DNA of 64,000 nt from Nonomuraea fuscirosea. GTDB taxonomy: Bacteria; Actinomycetota; Actinomycetes; Streptosporangiales; Streptosporangiaceae. This document shows positions 25,581 through 33,386 of the stretch, piece by piece. The stretch covers positions 1 to 64,000 of the forward strand of contig NZ_PVNG01000010.1 in NCBI RefSeq assembly GCF_003001935.1, written 5' to 3'. Below the pieces are notes generated by a model, which saw only the letters and a program-made list of their open reading frames with translations, ran no database searches and was not told the origin of the DNA. A program made the position numbers and the translations under genes. Position 1 is the stretch's first letter, and the number at the start of each line of letters is the position of its first letter.

Positions 25581-26899
25581 CGAGCACAGAGGCACGCGCC
25601 ACCTGGGTGACGCGTGCCGTGCCGTACCTGCCCCTGGGCCTGATCGCGGCCCTCGGTGCGAGCCTGGCGTACGTGGTGCGCCTGCCCTGCCGCACCGGGG
25701 GCTGGAACGACCAGGTCACCACGTACACGAACTTCTGCTACACCGACATCTACCCGCTCTACTTCGATCGGGAGCTGGCCACCCAGAACCCCTACTTCGC
25801 CGCGGTGCCGTTCGACAAGCAGGTCGAGTACCCGGTGGTGCTGGGCGAGGTCATGCAGGTGATCAGCTGGATCTCGCGGGCGCTGGAGCCGGACCGGGTC
25901 GCGCAGGCGGTGCGCTTCTACGACCTGACCGTGGTCCTGCTCGGCGTCAGCCTCGTGATCGGCGTGCTGCTGATGGCCGCGGTGGCCGGGCCGACGCGGC
26001 GGTGGGACGCGCTCTGGTACGCGATCTCGCCCGCCGTGGTGCTGGCCGCCTACATCAACTGGGACCTGGTCGCGGGCGCGCTGTCCATGGGCATGCTGCT
26101 GGCCTGGAAGCAGCAGCGGCAGGTGCTGGCCGGAGTGCTGCTGGGGCTGGCCATCGCGACCAAGTTCTATCCGCTGATGTTCGTCGGCGCGCTGTTCCTG
26201 CTGACGTTGCGCACCGCGCGATGGCGGCCGTTCCTGGTGACGTCGGCCGCGGCCGCGGGCGCGTGGCTGGCGGTGAACCTGCCGTTCATGATCTTCGCGT
26301 GGGACGGCTGGCGCAGGTTCTACGTCTTCTCCGAGGAACGCGGCGTCGACTGGGGCTCGGCCTGGCTGTTCTTCCAGAACAAGGGCTGGCCGGTGCTGGG
26401 CAGCGGCGACGTGAGCGTGCTGGGGATGGCCTCGCTGGTGATCCTGTGCGCCGGCATCGCGGTGCTCACGCTGGCGGCGCCGCGCCGGCCGCGGCTGGCG
26501 CAGATCTGCTTCCTGGCGCTGGCCGCGTTCATGATGACGAACAAGGTGTGGTCGCCACAGTTCGTGCTGTGGCTGGTGCCGCTCGCGGTGCTGGCCAGGC
26601 CCAACTGGAAGCCGCTGGTGTTGTGGCAGCTGGCCGAGATCTGGTATTTCGTCGCCATCTGGCTCTACCTGGTCGGCCAGTCGCCGCTCGACCGCGACGA
26701 TCTGGGCATCGGCGACGACACGTACTTCACCGCCGTCTGGGGCCGGATCATCACCATCGGGATCATGATGGCGTTCGTGGTGCGGGACATCCTGCGCCCC
26801 GAGAAGGACGCGGTGCGCCAGGCGGGCCTCGACGACCAGACGGGCGGCGTGTTCGACGGCGCCCCGGACCGCTTCACGCTGGCGGCCCTCGTCCGATGA
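25577..26899 (+). CDS. Glycosyltransferase 87 family membrane protein
   Basis: 440-aa polytopic protein with about 10-12 helices, of the GT-C superfamily (GT87/DUF2029) that uses polyprenyl-phosphate sugars. An early extracytoplasmic loop holds the acidic residues expected for GT-C catalysis (TDIYPLYFDRELA, QNPYFAAVPFDKQVEYP). The equivalent gene follows ponA1 in mycobacteria (Rv0051). GTG at 25577 overlaps the ponA stop. Likely a mannosyltransferase for lipoglycans or glycoproteins, but acceptor and donor are unknown. Confidence 0.82.
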   Translation: MTSTEARATWVTRAVPYLPLGLIAALGASLAYVVRLPCRTGGWNDQVTTYTNFCYTDIYPLYFDRELATQNPYFAAVPFDKQVEYPVVLGEVMQVISWISRALEPDRVAQAVRFYDLTVVLLGVSLVIGVLLMAAVAGPTRRWDALWYAISPAVVLAAYINWDLVAGALSMGMLLAWKQQRQVLAGVLLGLAIATKFYPLMFVGALFLLTLRTARWRPFLVTSAAAAGAWLAVNLPFMIFAWDGWRRFYVFSEERGVDWGSAWLFFQNKGWPVLGSGDVSVLGMASLVILCAGIAVLTLAAPRRPRLAQICFLALAAFMMTNKVWSPQFVLWLVPLAVLARPNWKPLVLWQLAEIWYFVAIWLYLVGQSPLDRDDLGIGDDTYFTAVWGRIITIGIMMAFVVRDILRPEKDAVRQAGLDDQTGGVFDGAPDRFTLAALVR

Positions 26900-26930
26900 G
26901 CACCCGCCGCACACCGGCGGCCCCGGCCGG

Positions 26931-27995
26931 ATGATCACCCGTTCCACCGGCCGGGACGCGCTGCTGCTCTGGTTCGGCTCACGGGCGGGGTTGCTGGTGG
27001 CGACCCTGCTCGGCGCGACGCTGGCCGGATACGCCGACAAGTGGCGCAAATGGGACACGACGCTCTTCATCACCATCGCCGAGCACGGGTACGACGGCGA
27101 GCCGGGACAGCCGGTGGACGACGGCCTGCCCGCGTTCTTCCCCGGGCTGCCCCTCGCGCTGCGGCTGGTCCACCTCGTGCTGCCGGACTGGACGGCGGCC
27201 GGGCTCGTGGTCTCGCTGGTGGCCGGGGCGGTGGCCATGGTCGCGCTGGCCCGGCTGGCCGAGGCCGAGGGTGCCTCGGGCTGGATGGCCGTGCTGGCGC
27301 TGCTGCTCTTCCCCATGGCGGTGTTCCTGGCCGCCGGATACAGCGAGTCGCTGTTCCTGGCCTTCGCGATCCCGGCGTGGCTGACCGCCAGGCAGGGGCG
27401 GTGGCCGGCGGCCGTGCTGCTGGCCGCGGGGGCGTCGTGCGTGCGGATCACCGGGTTGTTCCTGGCGGTCGCGCTGGTGGTGGAGTTCGCGATGCGCCGG
27501 GAGCCGGTGCGGCGGGCGGGGTGGCTGGTCGTGCCGGTTCTTCCGCTGGTGGCGTACTCGTACTACCACTACGGCAGGACCGGCGACTGGCTGGCCTGGA
27601 AGCACGCGCAGGAGGCCGGCTGGGGGCGGGACTTCGCCTGGCCGTGGGAGGCATGGGCGACGACCTGGGGCACGGCCATGGGCGAGGGCGAGTCCGCGGT
27701 GGCCTTCCGGATGGAGCTCGCCGGGGCCGTGGTGGTGGTGGCCGGGCTGGTCTGGCTGCTCGTCCTGCGGCGGTGGAGCGAGGCCGTCTACACGGGCACA
27801 CAGGCGGCGGCGCTGATGACCTCGGCCTACTACCTGTCGATCCCGCGCTCGCTGCTGCTCTGGTTTCCGCTGTGGGTGCTGGTGGCCAGGGTCGCGACCC
27901 GGCGCACGTGGGTGATCGTCCTTTACGCCCTGATCTCGGGGCCGCTGATGCTGGTCAACGTCGGCCGATTCCTGAGTGGCGCGTGGGCGGGCTGA
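26931..27995 (+). CDS. PIG-V-like mannosyltransferase family membrane protein
   Basis: 354-aa integral membrane protein resembling the PIG-V/GPI mannosyltransferase II family (GT-C). Seen: KWRKWDTTLFITIAEHGY with the conserved W-D after helix 1, AFFPGLPLALR, and FLAAGYSESLFLAFAIPAW. Located 31 bp after the GT87 gene, in the same operon, so two GT-C enzymes follow a PBP. Bacterial members have not been assigned a clear acceptor. ATG at 26931; a GTG/ATG upstream is unsupported. Confidence 0.8.
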   Translation: MITRSTGRDALLLWFGSRAGLLVATLLGATLAGYADKWRKWDTTLFITIAEHGYDGEPGQPVDDGLPAFFPGLPLALRLVHLVLPDWTAAGLVVSLVAGAVAMVALARLAEAEGASGWMAVLALLLFPMAVFLAAGYSESLFLAFAIPAWLTARQGRWPAAVLLAAGASCVRITGLFLAVALVVEFAMRREPVRRAGWLVVPVLPLVAYSYYHYGRTGDWLAWKHAQEAGWGRDFAWPWEAWATTWGTAMGEGESAVAFRMELAGAVVVVAGLVWLLVLRRWSEAVYTGTQAAALMTSAYYLSIPRSLLLWFPLWVLVARVATRRTWVIVLYALISGPLMLVNVGRFLSGAWAG

Positions 27996-28034
27996 GACCT
28001 CTACCCACTTTTCCGTCTCGGTAATCCAGGGAAG

Positions 28035-28055
28035 TTATCCACAGGCTGTGGGCAA
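28035..28055. other. DnaA box pair in convergent intergenic gap
   Basis: TTATCCACA (28035-28043) is a perfect DnaA box, and TGTGGGCAA (28047-28055) is an inverted near-match. They lie between convergent stop codons at 27995 and 28078, where no promoter is expected. A further near-match, TTATCCCCA, lies at 28832-28840 upstream of nfo. Confidence 0.5.
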
Positions 28056-28077
28056 CTGTTGACCTTGCCGCGGCGCG

Positions 28078-28821
28078 TCAGAGGTGCTTGCGCAGGAAGG
28101 CGATGTCGTCGGCCTGGCCCTCGGCGGGCGTCTCCACCACGATCGGCGCCCCGGCCGCCCGGCAGACCGCGAGGATCAGCTCGGAGTCGATCTTCCCCTG
28201 GCCCAGGTTGGCGTGACGGTCGGCGCCCGAGTCGAAGTCGTCGCGCGAGTCGTTGCAGTGGACGAGGTCGATGCGGCCGGTGATGGCCTTGATCCGGTCG
28301 ACCACGTCGACCAGCTCCTCGCCGCCGGCGTGGGCGTGGCAGGTGTCGAGGCAGAAGCCCACGTCGAAGCCGTCGAGCGCGTCCCACAGCCGGGCGATCC
28401 GGTCGAGCTTGCGCGCCATCGCGTTGCCGCCGCCCGCGGTGTTCTCGATCAGCACCGGGATGGGGCACTCCATGCGCTCGAACACCTTGCGCCAGTTGTC
28501 GAACCCGGCCTGCGGGTCGTCGCTCTTGTTGACGTGGCCGCCGTGCACGATCAGGCCCTTGGCGCCGAGCCCGGCGGCCGCCTTCAGGTGCTGTTCGAGC
28601 AGCTTGCGGCTGGGGATCCTGATGCGGTTGTTGGTGGTCGCCACGTTGACCAGATAGGGCGCGTGAATGTAGACGTCGACGCCCTCGACCGGCTTCTCGG
28701 GCAGCACGGGCTTGTCGTAACCCTGCGGGTCGCCCAGGAAGAACTGCACCACTTCGGCCCCCACCCGCGCGGCGTGGGCGGCGGGGTCGTCCTGACCGAC
28801 ATGAGCTCCGATGCGCACCAT
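28078..28821 (-). CDS. nfo: Deoxyribonuclease IV (AP endonuclease family 2)
   Basis: 247-aa TIM-barrel, three-zinc endonuclease that incises abasic sites in base excision repair. Seen: RIGAHVG at the N-terminus, EVVQFFLGDPQG, VHGGHVNKSD near 96 (metal His), LIENTAGGGN near 128 (Glu), GFCLDTCHAHAGG near 160 (Asp/His) and LVHCNDSRDDFDSGADRH near 190 (His, Asp). All metal ligands appear present. ATG 28821 is the family start; longer in-frame versions add an unrelated N-terminus. Divergent from the small membrane protein gene. Confidence 0.93.
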   Translation of the reverse strand: MVRIGAHVGQDDPAAHAARVGAEVVQFFLGDPQGYDKPVLPEKPVEGVDVYIHAPYLVNVATTNNRIRIPSRKLLEQHLKAAAGLGAKGLIVHGGHVNKSDDPQAGFDNWRKVFERMECPIPVLIENTAGGGNAMARKLDRIARLWDALDGFDVGFCLDTCHAHAGGEELVDVVDRIKAITGRIDLVHCNDSRDDFDSGADRHANLGQGKIDSELILAVCRAAGAPIVVETPAEGQADDIAFLRKHL

Positions 28822-28913
28822 GCGCACGAGCTTATCCCCAGCCCGCGGAGCGGCGTTTGGCCAGCGCGCCGGAGGGCAGTCGGGAGACACCCCCTACCCC
28901 GAGGAGAAACCCT

Positions 28914-29093
28914 ATGAGCCGCTGGCGCTTACGAGCGCTGATCATCCTGGTCTACGTGATCGTCGGCATCTACGTCGCCTGGGTCTACGACTACATCACG
29001 CCAGGACTGCTGCGGGACCTCGCGGAGGCGCTGCTCGCGGTGTTCCTCTGGTTCCTGATCCTGCTCGGCATCGACCTGCACATCGGCGCGTGA
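28914..29093 (+). CDS. Small two-helix membrane protein, unknown function
   Basis: 59 aa with two hydrophobic segments (ALIILVYVIVGIYVAWVY and LLAVFLWFLILLGIDL). I do not recognise a family. The start is well supported: GAGGAG lies 8 nt before ATG 28914, and the N-terminus MSRWRLR is positively charged, giving a predicted cytoplasmic N-terminus. It faces a terminator and a convergent membrane protein gene. Confidence 0.72.
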   Translation: MSRWRLRALIILVYVIVGIYVAWVYDYITPGLLRDLAEALLAVFLWFLILLGIDLHIGA

Positions 29094-29133
29094 GCCATAT
29101 CGCGCGAGTCACATATCGAACGGCACATGTCGA

Positions 29134-29164
29134 ACGGCCCCGGTGGACGTGCCGCCGGGGCCGT
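29134..29164. terminator. Bidirectional terminator
   Basis: Arms acggccccgg (29134-29143) and ccggggccgt (29155-29164) with an 11-nt loop, between convergent small membrane protein genes. Confidence 0.8.
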
Positions 29165-29182
29165 CGCTCGTGGAGGCGGAAG

Positions 29183-29500
29183 TCATGGGTGGGGGAGGAA
29201 GCCGCCGTGGGCGATGCCCAGCGCGGCGCCGACGAACGCGCCGACGAGCCCCACGATGTTGAGCACCCGCTGCGGCGTCGTCGCCGAGACGTACTGTGAG
29301 TAGAGGCCCACGCCGAACCCGAGCGTGCCGGCCCACGACGCGATCATGTGCGCCGAGGTCCAGAACGTCGCGATGAAGGCGACCACGCCGCACACCACGG
29401 TGACGACGGCGAGAACGTTCTCGACCGGATGCGGGCGCCCGTCGGTGTTGAGCGTCAGCCTGAAGCGTTCCCTCTCGGAGGGTTGAAGCACATGTGGCAC
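29183..29500 (-). CDS. Small membrane protein, unknown function
   Basis: About 105 aa with three hydrophobic segments (VLAVVTVVCGVVAFIATFW, WAGTLGFGVGLYSQ, VLNIVGLVGAFVGAALGIAHG) after a short polar N-terminus. Conserved-looking but not assigned to a named family by me. GTG at 29500 has GGGGG 8 nt upstream; GTGs at 29506 and 29509 are alternatives. Divergent from rpsF, so the 193-bp gap contains both promoters. Confidence 0.68.
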   Translation of the reverse strand: MPHVLQPSERERFRLTLNTDGRPHPVENVLAVVTVVCGVVAFIATFWTSAHMIASWAGTLGFGVGLYSQYVSATTPQRVLNIVGLVGAFVGAALGIAHGGFLPHP

Positions 29501-29591
29501 GACCACCACCCCCTAGGTTTCCTAAAGGCCTTCCCACCTACTCGCTGCTGGTAACCTGGGGCACGCTGCGTTGTGATGGGTGATCCATCGA

Positions 29592-29620
29592 CCCGGGCTG
29601 CCGAAAGGGGCCCGCCCGGG
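29592..29620 (+). promoter_or_regulatory. Candidate S6:S18 autoregulatory leader hairpin
   Basis: In the rpsF 5' leader, arms cccgggc (29592-29598) and gcccggg (29614-29620) enclose a 15-nt loop containing tgccgaaagg. Known S6:S18 leader motifs are hairpins presenting a CCG element that mimics the 16S rRNA site, upstream of rpsF. Position and CCGA content fit; the exact secondary structure has not been checked, so this is tentative. Confidence 0.42.
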
Positions 29621-29693
29621 GTAAGACGTCAGCGTCCTCCTGTCACGGCAGAGTGTCGTGACCGCAAGAGTCCAGAGGAGGTTGGAGTCCCGC

Positions 29694-29984
29694 ATGCGTC
29701 GTTACGAAGTAATGGTCATTCTGGACCCTTCGCTCGATGAGCGCACTGTCGCGCCGTCCCTCGACCAGTTCCTCACCGTGGTCCGCAACGACGGCGGCAC
29801 CGTGGAGAAGGTCGACGTCTGGGGCCGTCGCCGTCTCGCCTACGACATCGACAAGAAGTCGGAAGGCATCTACGCCGTCATCGACCTGTCCGCGCAGCCC
29901 GCGACGGTCAAGGAGCTCGACCGGCAGATGAACCTCAACGAGGGCATCCTGCGCACCAAGGTCCTGCGTCCGGACGTGCACTAA
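29694..29984 (+). CDS. rpsF: 30S ribosomal protein S6
   Basis: 96-aa ribosomal protein that pairs with S18 on the platform of the 30S subunit. The sequence MRRYEVMVILDPSLDERTV and the WGRRRLAYDI segment are diagnostic. ATG 29694 follows AGAGGAGG; an in-frame GTG at 29658 is less likely. First gene of the conserved rpsF-ssb-rpsR-rplI operon, tying replication (SSB) to ribosome supply. Confidence 0.97.
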   Translation: MRRYEVMVILDPSLDERTVAPSLDQFLTVVRNDGGTVEKVDVWGRRRLAYDIDKKSEGIYAVIDLSAQPATVKELDRQMNLNEGILRTKVLRPDVH

Positions 29985-30062
29985 CCTCCGGCTTTTGTCG
30001 GAGGAGCCCCGTACTCTGAGCCGTAATCCAAGCGAAGGCGTGCAGGAAGGCGAGCGCTAGCC

Positions 30063-30626
30063 ATGGCAGCAGGCGACACCGTAATCACCATCGTCGGCAA
30101 CCTGGTCGACGACCCGGAGCTGCGCTTCACCCCGACGGGGCAAGCGGTGGCTCGATTCCGCATCGCGTCCACTCCGCGGTTCATGGATCGACAGACCAAC
30201 GAGTGGAAAGACGGCGAAAGCCTCTTCCTGACCTGCAACGTCTGGCGGCAGGCGGCGGAGAACGCCGCTGAGAGCCTCCAGCGCGGCATGCGGGTCATCG
30301 TGCAGGGGCGGCTCAAGCAGCGGTCTTACGAGACCAAGGAAGGCGAGAAGCGCACGGTCTACGAGGTCGAGGTCGACGAGGTCGGCCCGTCTCTGCGCAA
30401 CGCCACCGCCAAGGTCAACCGCACCTCCCGCCAGGGCGGGGGCGGCGGTGGCTTCGGCGGCGGTCCCGCCGACGACCCGTGGGCCTCGGCCACGCCCGCC
30501 TCGCCTCAGGGCGGCGGCTTCCAGGGCGGCGGCGGAGGCGGCGGTTTCGGCGGCGGCGGTGGTCAGCAGAGCGGTGGCTTCGGCGGCGGCGGCGGCAACG
30601 ACTTCAGCGACGAACCGCCTTTCTAA
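30063..30626 (+). CDS. ssb: Single-stranded DNA-binding protein
   Basis: 187 aa. An OB fold fills residues 1-~115 (DTVITIVGNLVDDPELRFTPTG, FLTCNVWRQAAENAAESL), followed by a Gly-rich flexible linker and the acidic tip DFSDEPPF that recruits replication and repair partners. It coats ssDNA as a tetramer. Placed between the S6 and S18 genes. The linker's GGC-rich codons form a low-complexity DNA tract (30430-30600) that could slip. Confidence 0.97.
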   Translation: MAAGDTVITIVGNLVDDPELRFTPTGQAVARFRIASTPRFMDRQTNEWKDGESLFLTCNVWRQAAENAAESLQRGMRVIVQGRLKQRSYETKEGEKRTVYEVEVDEVGPSLRNATAKVNRTSRQGGGGGGFGGGPADDPWASATPASPQGGGFQGGGGGGGFGGGGGQQSGGFGGGGGNDFSDEPPF

Positions 30627-30690
30627 ATCCCAGTCCACAAGCCCGAGTCCATTCCCGCTCTGACGGCGGGGCTCTGAAAGGAGCACCACG

Positions 30691-30927
30691 ATGGCCAAGC
30701 CGGCACTGCGCAAGCCCAAGAAGAAGGTTTGCCTGTTCTGCCACGACAAGATCTCCTACGTCGACTACAAGGACACGGCGCTGCTGCGGAAGTTTATCTC
30801 CGACCGCGGCAAGATCCGTGCGCGCCGGGTGACGGGCAACTGCACCCAGCACCAGCGCGACGTGGCGACCGCGATCAAGAACGCCCGTGAGGTGGCTCTG
30901 CTGCCTTACACGAGCACCGCGCGTTAA
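30691..30927 (+). CDS. rpsR: 30S ribosomal protein S18 (zinc-binding form)
   Basis: 78 aa. C14-x2-C17 (VCLFC) and C51-x2-H54 (GNCTQH) make a complete zinc ribbon, so this is the C+ (zinc-dependent) paralog; actinobacteria often keep a Zur-controlled zinc-free copy elsewhere. RKFISDRGKIRARRVTG is the conserved rRNA-binding part. AAAGGAG precedes ATG 30691. Confidence 0.96.
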   Translation: MAKPALRKPKKKVCLFCHDKISYVDYKDTALLRKFISDRGKIRARRVTGNCTQHQRDVATAIKNAREVALLPYTSTAR

Positions 30928-30941
30928 GGAGGCCTGTCGAA

Positions 30942-31388
30942 ATGAAGCTCATCCTCACCAACGAGGTCTCCGGCCTCGGCACCCCCGGCGACGTGGTCGA
31001 GGTCAAGGACGGCTACGGCCGTAACTACCTCATCCCGCGCGGCTACGCCATGCGCTGGACGCGCGGCGCCGAGAAGCAGATCGAGACCATCCGCAAGGCT
31101 CGCGACGCTCGCGAGATCCGCGACCTCGGCACCGCCAAGGAGGTCGCCGGCCAGATCGGCGCGCTGCGCGTCCGCCTGGCCACCCGCGCGGGCGACTCCG
31201 GCCGCCTGTTCGGCTCGATCACCACGGGCGACATCGCCGACGCCGTCAAGGCCGCCGGCGGCCCGATCCTCGACCGCCGTCGCATCGAGATCGTCAACCC
31301 GATCAAGAGCGTCGGCTCCCACAAGGTCACCGTCAAGCTGCACCCTGAGGTGTCGGCTTCGGTCGACGTCGAGGTCGTCGCAGACTGA
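30942..31388 (+). CDS. rplI: 50S ribosomal protein L9
   Basis: 148 aa: N-terminal rRNA-binding domain (MKLILTNEVSGLGTPGDVVEVKDGYGRNYLIPRGYA), connecting helix, and a C-terminal domain (FGSITTGDIADAVKAAGG). Starts 15 bp after rpsR and is followed directly by a strong intrinsic terminator that closes the operon. Confidence 0.97.
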   Translation: MKLILTNEVSGLGTPGDVVEVKDGYGRNYLIPRGYAMRWTRGAEKQIETIRKARDAREIRDLGTAKEVAGQIGALRVRLATRAGDSGRLFGSITTGDIADAVKAAGGPILDRRRIEIVNPIKSVGSHKVTVKLHPEVSASVDVEVVAD

Positions 31389-31401
31389 CGCCTGTTTTCT
31401 C

Positions 31402-31437
31402 GAGAAGGCCCCCGCTTGCGGGGGTCTTCTCTTTTTT
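31402..31437 (+). terminator. Intrinsic terminator of the rpsF-rplI operon
   Basis: Stem arms 31402-31415 and 31418-31431 (one G-U pair; core cccccgc/gcggggg) with a tight loop, followed by six T residues at 31432-31437, starting 14 bp after the rplI stop. Confidence 0.95.
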
Positions 31438-31654
31438 CCGGCTCTCTTTTGTTACGGCAGGCCACCGCGAACCACCCGCCGCACTCCGGCTGAGCGCCCT
31501 CCAGGAAACGCCCGCTGACCCTTCACCGGCGTGCCGCCGCGACGCGAGCCCCCCTGGGCCGATCGCCGTGGTCAGGTGAACCCGGAACGATAATCCCTGG
31601 TGTCCCCGCGTAGAATCTCCTCGTTCTGGCACGTTCCCCCCTGGAGGCTTGGCC

Positions 31655-32506
31655 ATGGGCCGTTCCCTCATGCTGCTCGCGCTGGCCGTGGCGCTCGTCG
31701 GCTGCGCACCGGTCGACGACACGGCGACCACGGCCGCTCCCACCACCTCCACCGCCTGCACCAAGGAACAACTCACCCTGGTCACGCCCGGCAAGCTGAC
31801 GATCGGCACCGACAAACCGGCCTACGAGCCCTGGTTCAAGGACGACGATCCGGCCAACGGGCAGGGCTTCGAGAGCGCGGTGGCCTTCGCCGTCGCGGGG
31901 GAGCTCGGCTTCGACCGTACCGAGGTGCAGTGGAACACGGTGAAGTTCGACTCCGCGTTCGCACCGGGGGAGAAGCAGTTCGACTTCGACGTCAACCAGG
32001 TCTCGATCACCCCTGACCGGGCCAAGGCGGTCGATTTCAGCAAGGGCTACTACACGGTCAAGCAGGCCGTCGTTGCGGTCGAGGGCGGGAAGTACGCCGA
32101 GGCGAAGAGCCTGGCCGAGCTCAAGGACGCGAAGGTCGGCGTACAGGTCGGGACGACCGCGCTCGAAGCGGTCAAGAACGTCGTGCAGCCCTCCGACGAC
32201 CCCAACGTCTACAACGAGCAGATCGACGCCGTGAACGCGCTGAAGAACAAGCAGGTGGACGTGCTCGTCGTGGACCTGCCGACGGCGTTCTACGTGACGG
32301 CGGCCCAGGTGGAGAAGTCGAAGATCGTGGGCCAGTTCAGCTCGACGGCGGGCACGCCTGAGGAGTTCGGGCTGGTCATGGAGAAGGGCAGCGCGCTCAA
32401 GCCGTGCGTGGACAAGGCCGTCGACGCCCTGAAGTCGAAGGGCGAGCTGGCCAAGATCGAGCAGGCGTGGCTCGGCTCGGCGGCGGGCGCCCCCGAACTG
32501 CGATGA
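31655..32506 (+). CDS. Amino acid ABC transporter substrate-binding lipoprotein (family 3)
   Basis: 283 aa. Lipoprotein signal peptide with lipobox ALVGC (Cys ~20) and a Thr/Ala-rich linker, then a periplasmic-binding-protein type 3 domain (LTIGTDKPAYEPWFKDD, FDFDVNQVSITPDRAKAVDFS, KVGVQVGTTALEAV). It captures a polar amino acid outside the membrane and delivers it to the permease encoded next. ATG 31655 follows GGAGG at 7 nt. TGA overlaps the permease ATG by 4 bp. Ligand not predictable. Confidence 0.92.
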   Translation: MGRSLMLLALAVALVGCAPVDDTATTAAPTTSTACTKEQLTLVTPGKLTIGTDKPAYEPWFKDDDPANGQGFESAVAFAVAGELGFDRTEVQWNTVKFDSAFAPGEKQFDFDVNQVSITPDRAKAVDFSKGYYTVKQAVVAVEGGKYAEAKSLAELKDAKVGVQVGTTALEAVKNVVQPSDDPNVYNEQIDAVNALKNKQVDVLVVDLPTAFYVTAAQVEKSKIVGQFSSTAGTPEEFGLVMEKGSALKPCVDKAVDALKSKGELAKIEQAWLGSAAGAPELR

Positions 32507-33342
32507 GCGAGTGGGTCAAGTCCGAGCGCCAGGTCAAGCGGGAGCAGGTCCGCAGGTCGTACGCCCGGCGCTCGACCTCGATCGCGACGGCCTCGACGAT
32601 CGTCTTCATCGTCCTGCTGGCTTGGCTGGTCACCCGCTCGCCGGGCTGGCCCCGGGTGCAGGCGACCTTCTTCGACGGGGGCCAGTTCGCCGAGGCGCTG
32701 CCCGATGTGCTGAAGGGGTTCCTGCTCAACATCAAGATCTTCCTCATCGCCGAGCCGCTGATCCTCATCGTGGGATTGCTGGTGGCGCTGGCCAGAGGCA
32801 TCAGGACGCCCGCGTTCTTCCCGATCAGGGCTTTGGCCACCCTCTACACCGACGTGTTCCGGGGCGTGCCGACGATCCTGGTGATCTACCTCATCGGGTT
32901 CGGGCTGCCGGCGCTCAGGCTGCAGGGCATCCCCACGGATCTGGCGACGCTGGGGATCATCGCGCTGACGCTCTCCTACGGCGCGTACGTGGCGGAGGTC
33001 TTCCGCTCCGGCATCGAGTCCGTGCATCCCAGCCAGGTGGCGGCGGCCCGCTCGCTCGGGCTGAGCCATGTCAAGACGATGCGGTTCGTGGTGCTGCCGC
33101 AGGCCACCCGCCGGGTCGTGCCGCCGCTGCTGAACGACTTCGTCTCGCTGCAGAAGGACACCGCCCTGGTCGCCACGATCGGGCCGCTGGAGGCGCTGCG
33201 GCAGGCGCAGATCCACGCGGCCAGCACCTTCAACTACACGCCCTACCTGGCCGCCGCGCTGCTGTTCATCCTGCTCACCATTCCCATGGCCAGGTTCACC
33301 GACCACCTGGCCGCCCGCACGCGCAGGAGGCGCGGAGCATGA
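32503..33342 (+). CDS. Amino acid ABC transporter permease
   Basis: 279-aa HisM/GlnP-type permease with about five helices. The N-terminus is basic. The EAA coupling loop reads AARSLGLSHVKTMRFVVLPQA near 185-205, followed by FVSLQKDTALVATIG, both diagnostic of polar amino acid permeases. Only one permease gene is present, so a homodimer is expected. ATG 32503 overlaps the binding protein's stop; its own stop overlaps a 15-codon micro-ORF. Confidence 0.92.
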   Translation: MSEWVKSERQVKREQVRRSYARRSTSIATASTIVFIVLLAWLVTRSPGWPRVQATFFDGGQFAEALPDVLKGFLLNIKIFLIAEPLILIVGLLVALARGIRTPAFFPIRALATLYTDVFRGVPTILVIYLIGFGLPALRLQGIPTDLATLGIIALTLSYGAYVAEVFRSGIESVHPSQVAAARSLGLSHVKTMRFVVLPQATRRVVPPLLNDFVSLQKDTALVATIGPLEALRQAQIHAASTFNYTPYLAAALLFILLTIPMARFTDHLAARTRRRRGA

Positions 33343-33386
33343 GCGAGCCGACGACCACCCGCCGCCCCACCGGGGAGGCGGCATGA
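33339..33386 (+). CDS. 15-codon micro-ORF bridging permease and ATPase genes
   Basis: ATG 33339 overlaps the permease stop (ATGA) and its TGA (33384-33386) overlaps the ATPase ATG 33383 (again ATGA). GGAGG lies 8 nt upstream. The peptide (MSEPTTTRRPTGEAA) is hydrophilic. It may serve only for translational coupling, or it may be the displaced true N-terminus of the ATPase if one base is missing. Confidence 0.4.
   Translation: MSEPTTTRRPTGEAA

Noticed and set aside
22962..25595. 877-codon antisense frame over ponA
   Set aside because: A GC-rich shadow of the PBP gene: Val/Gly/Leu/Arg/His-biased and without motifs.
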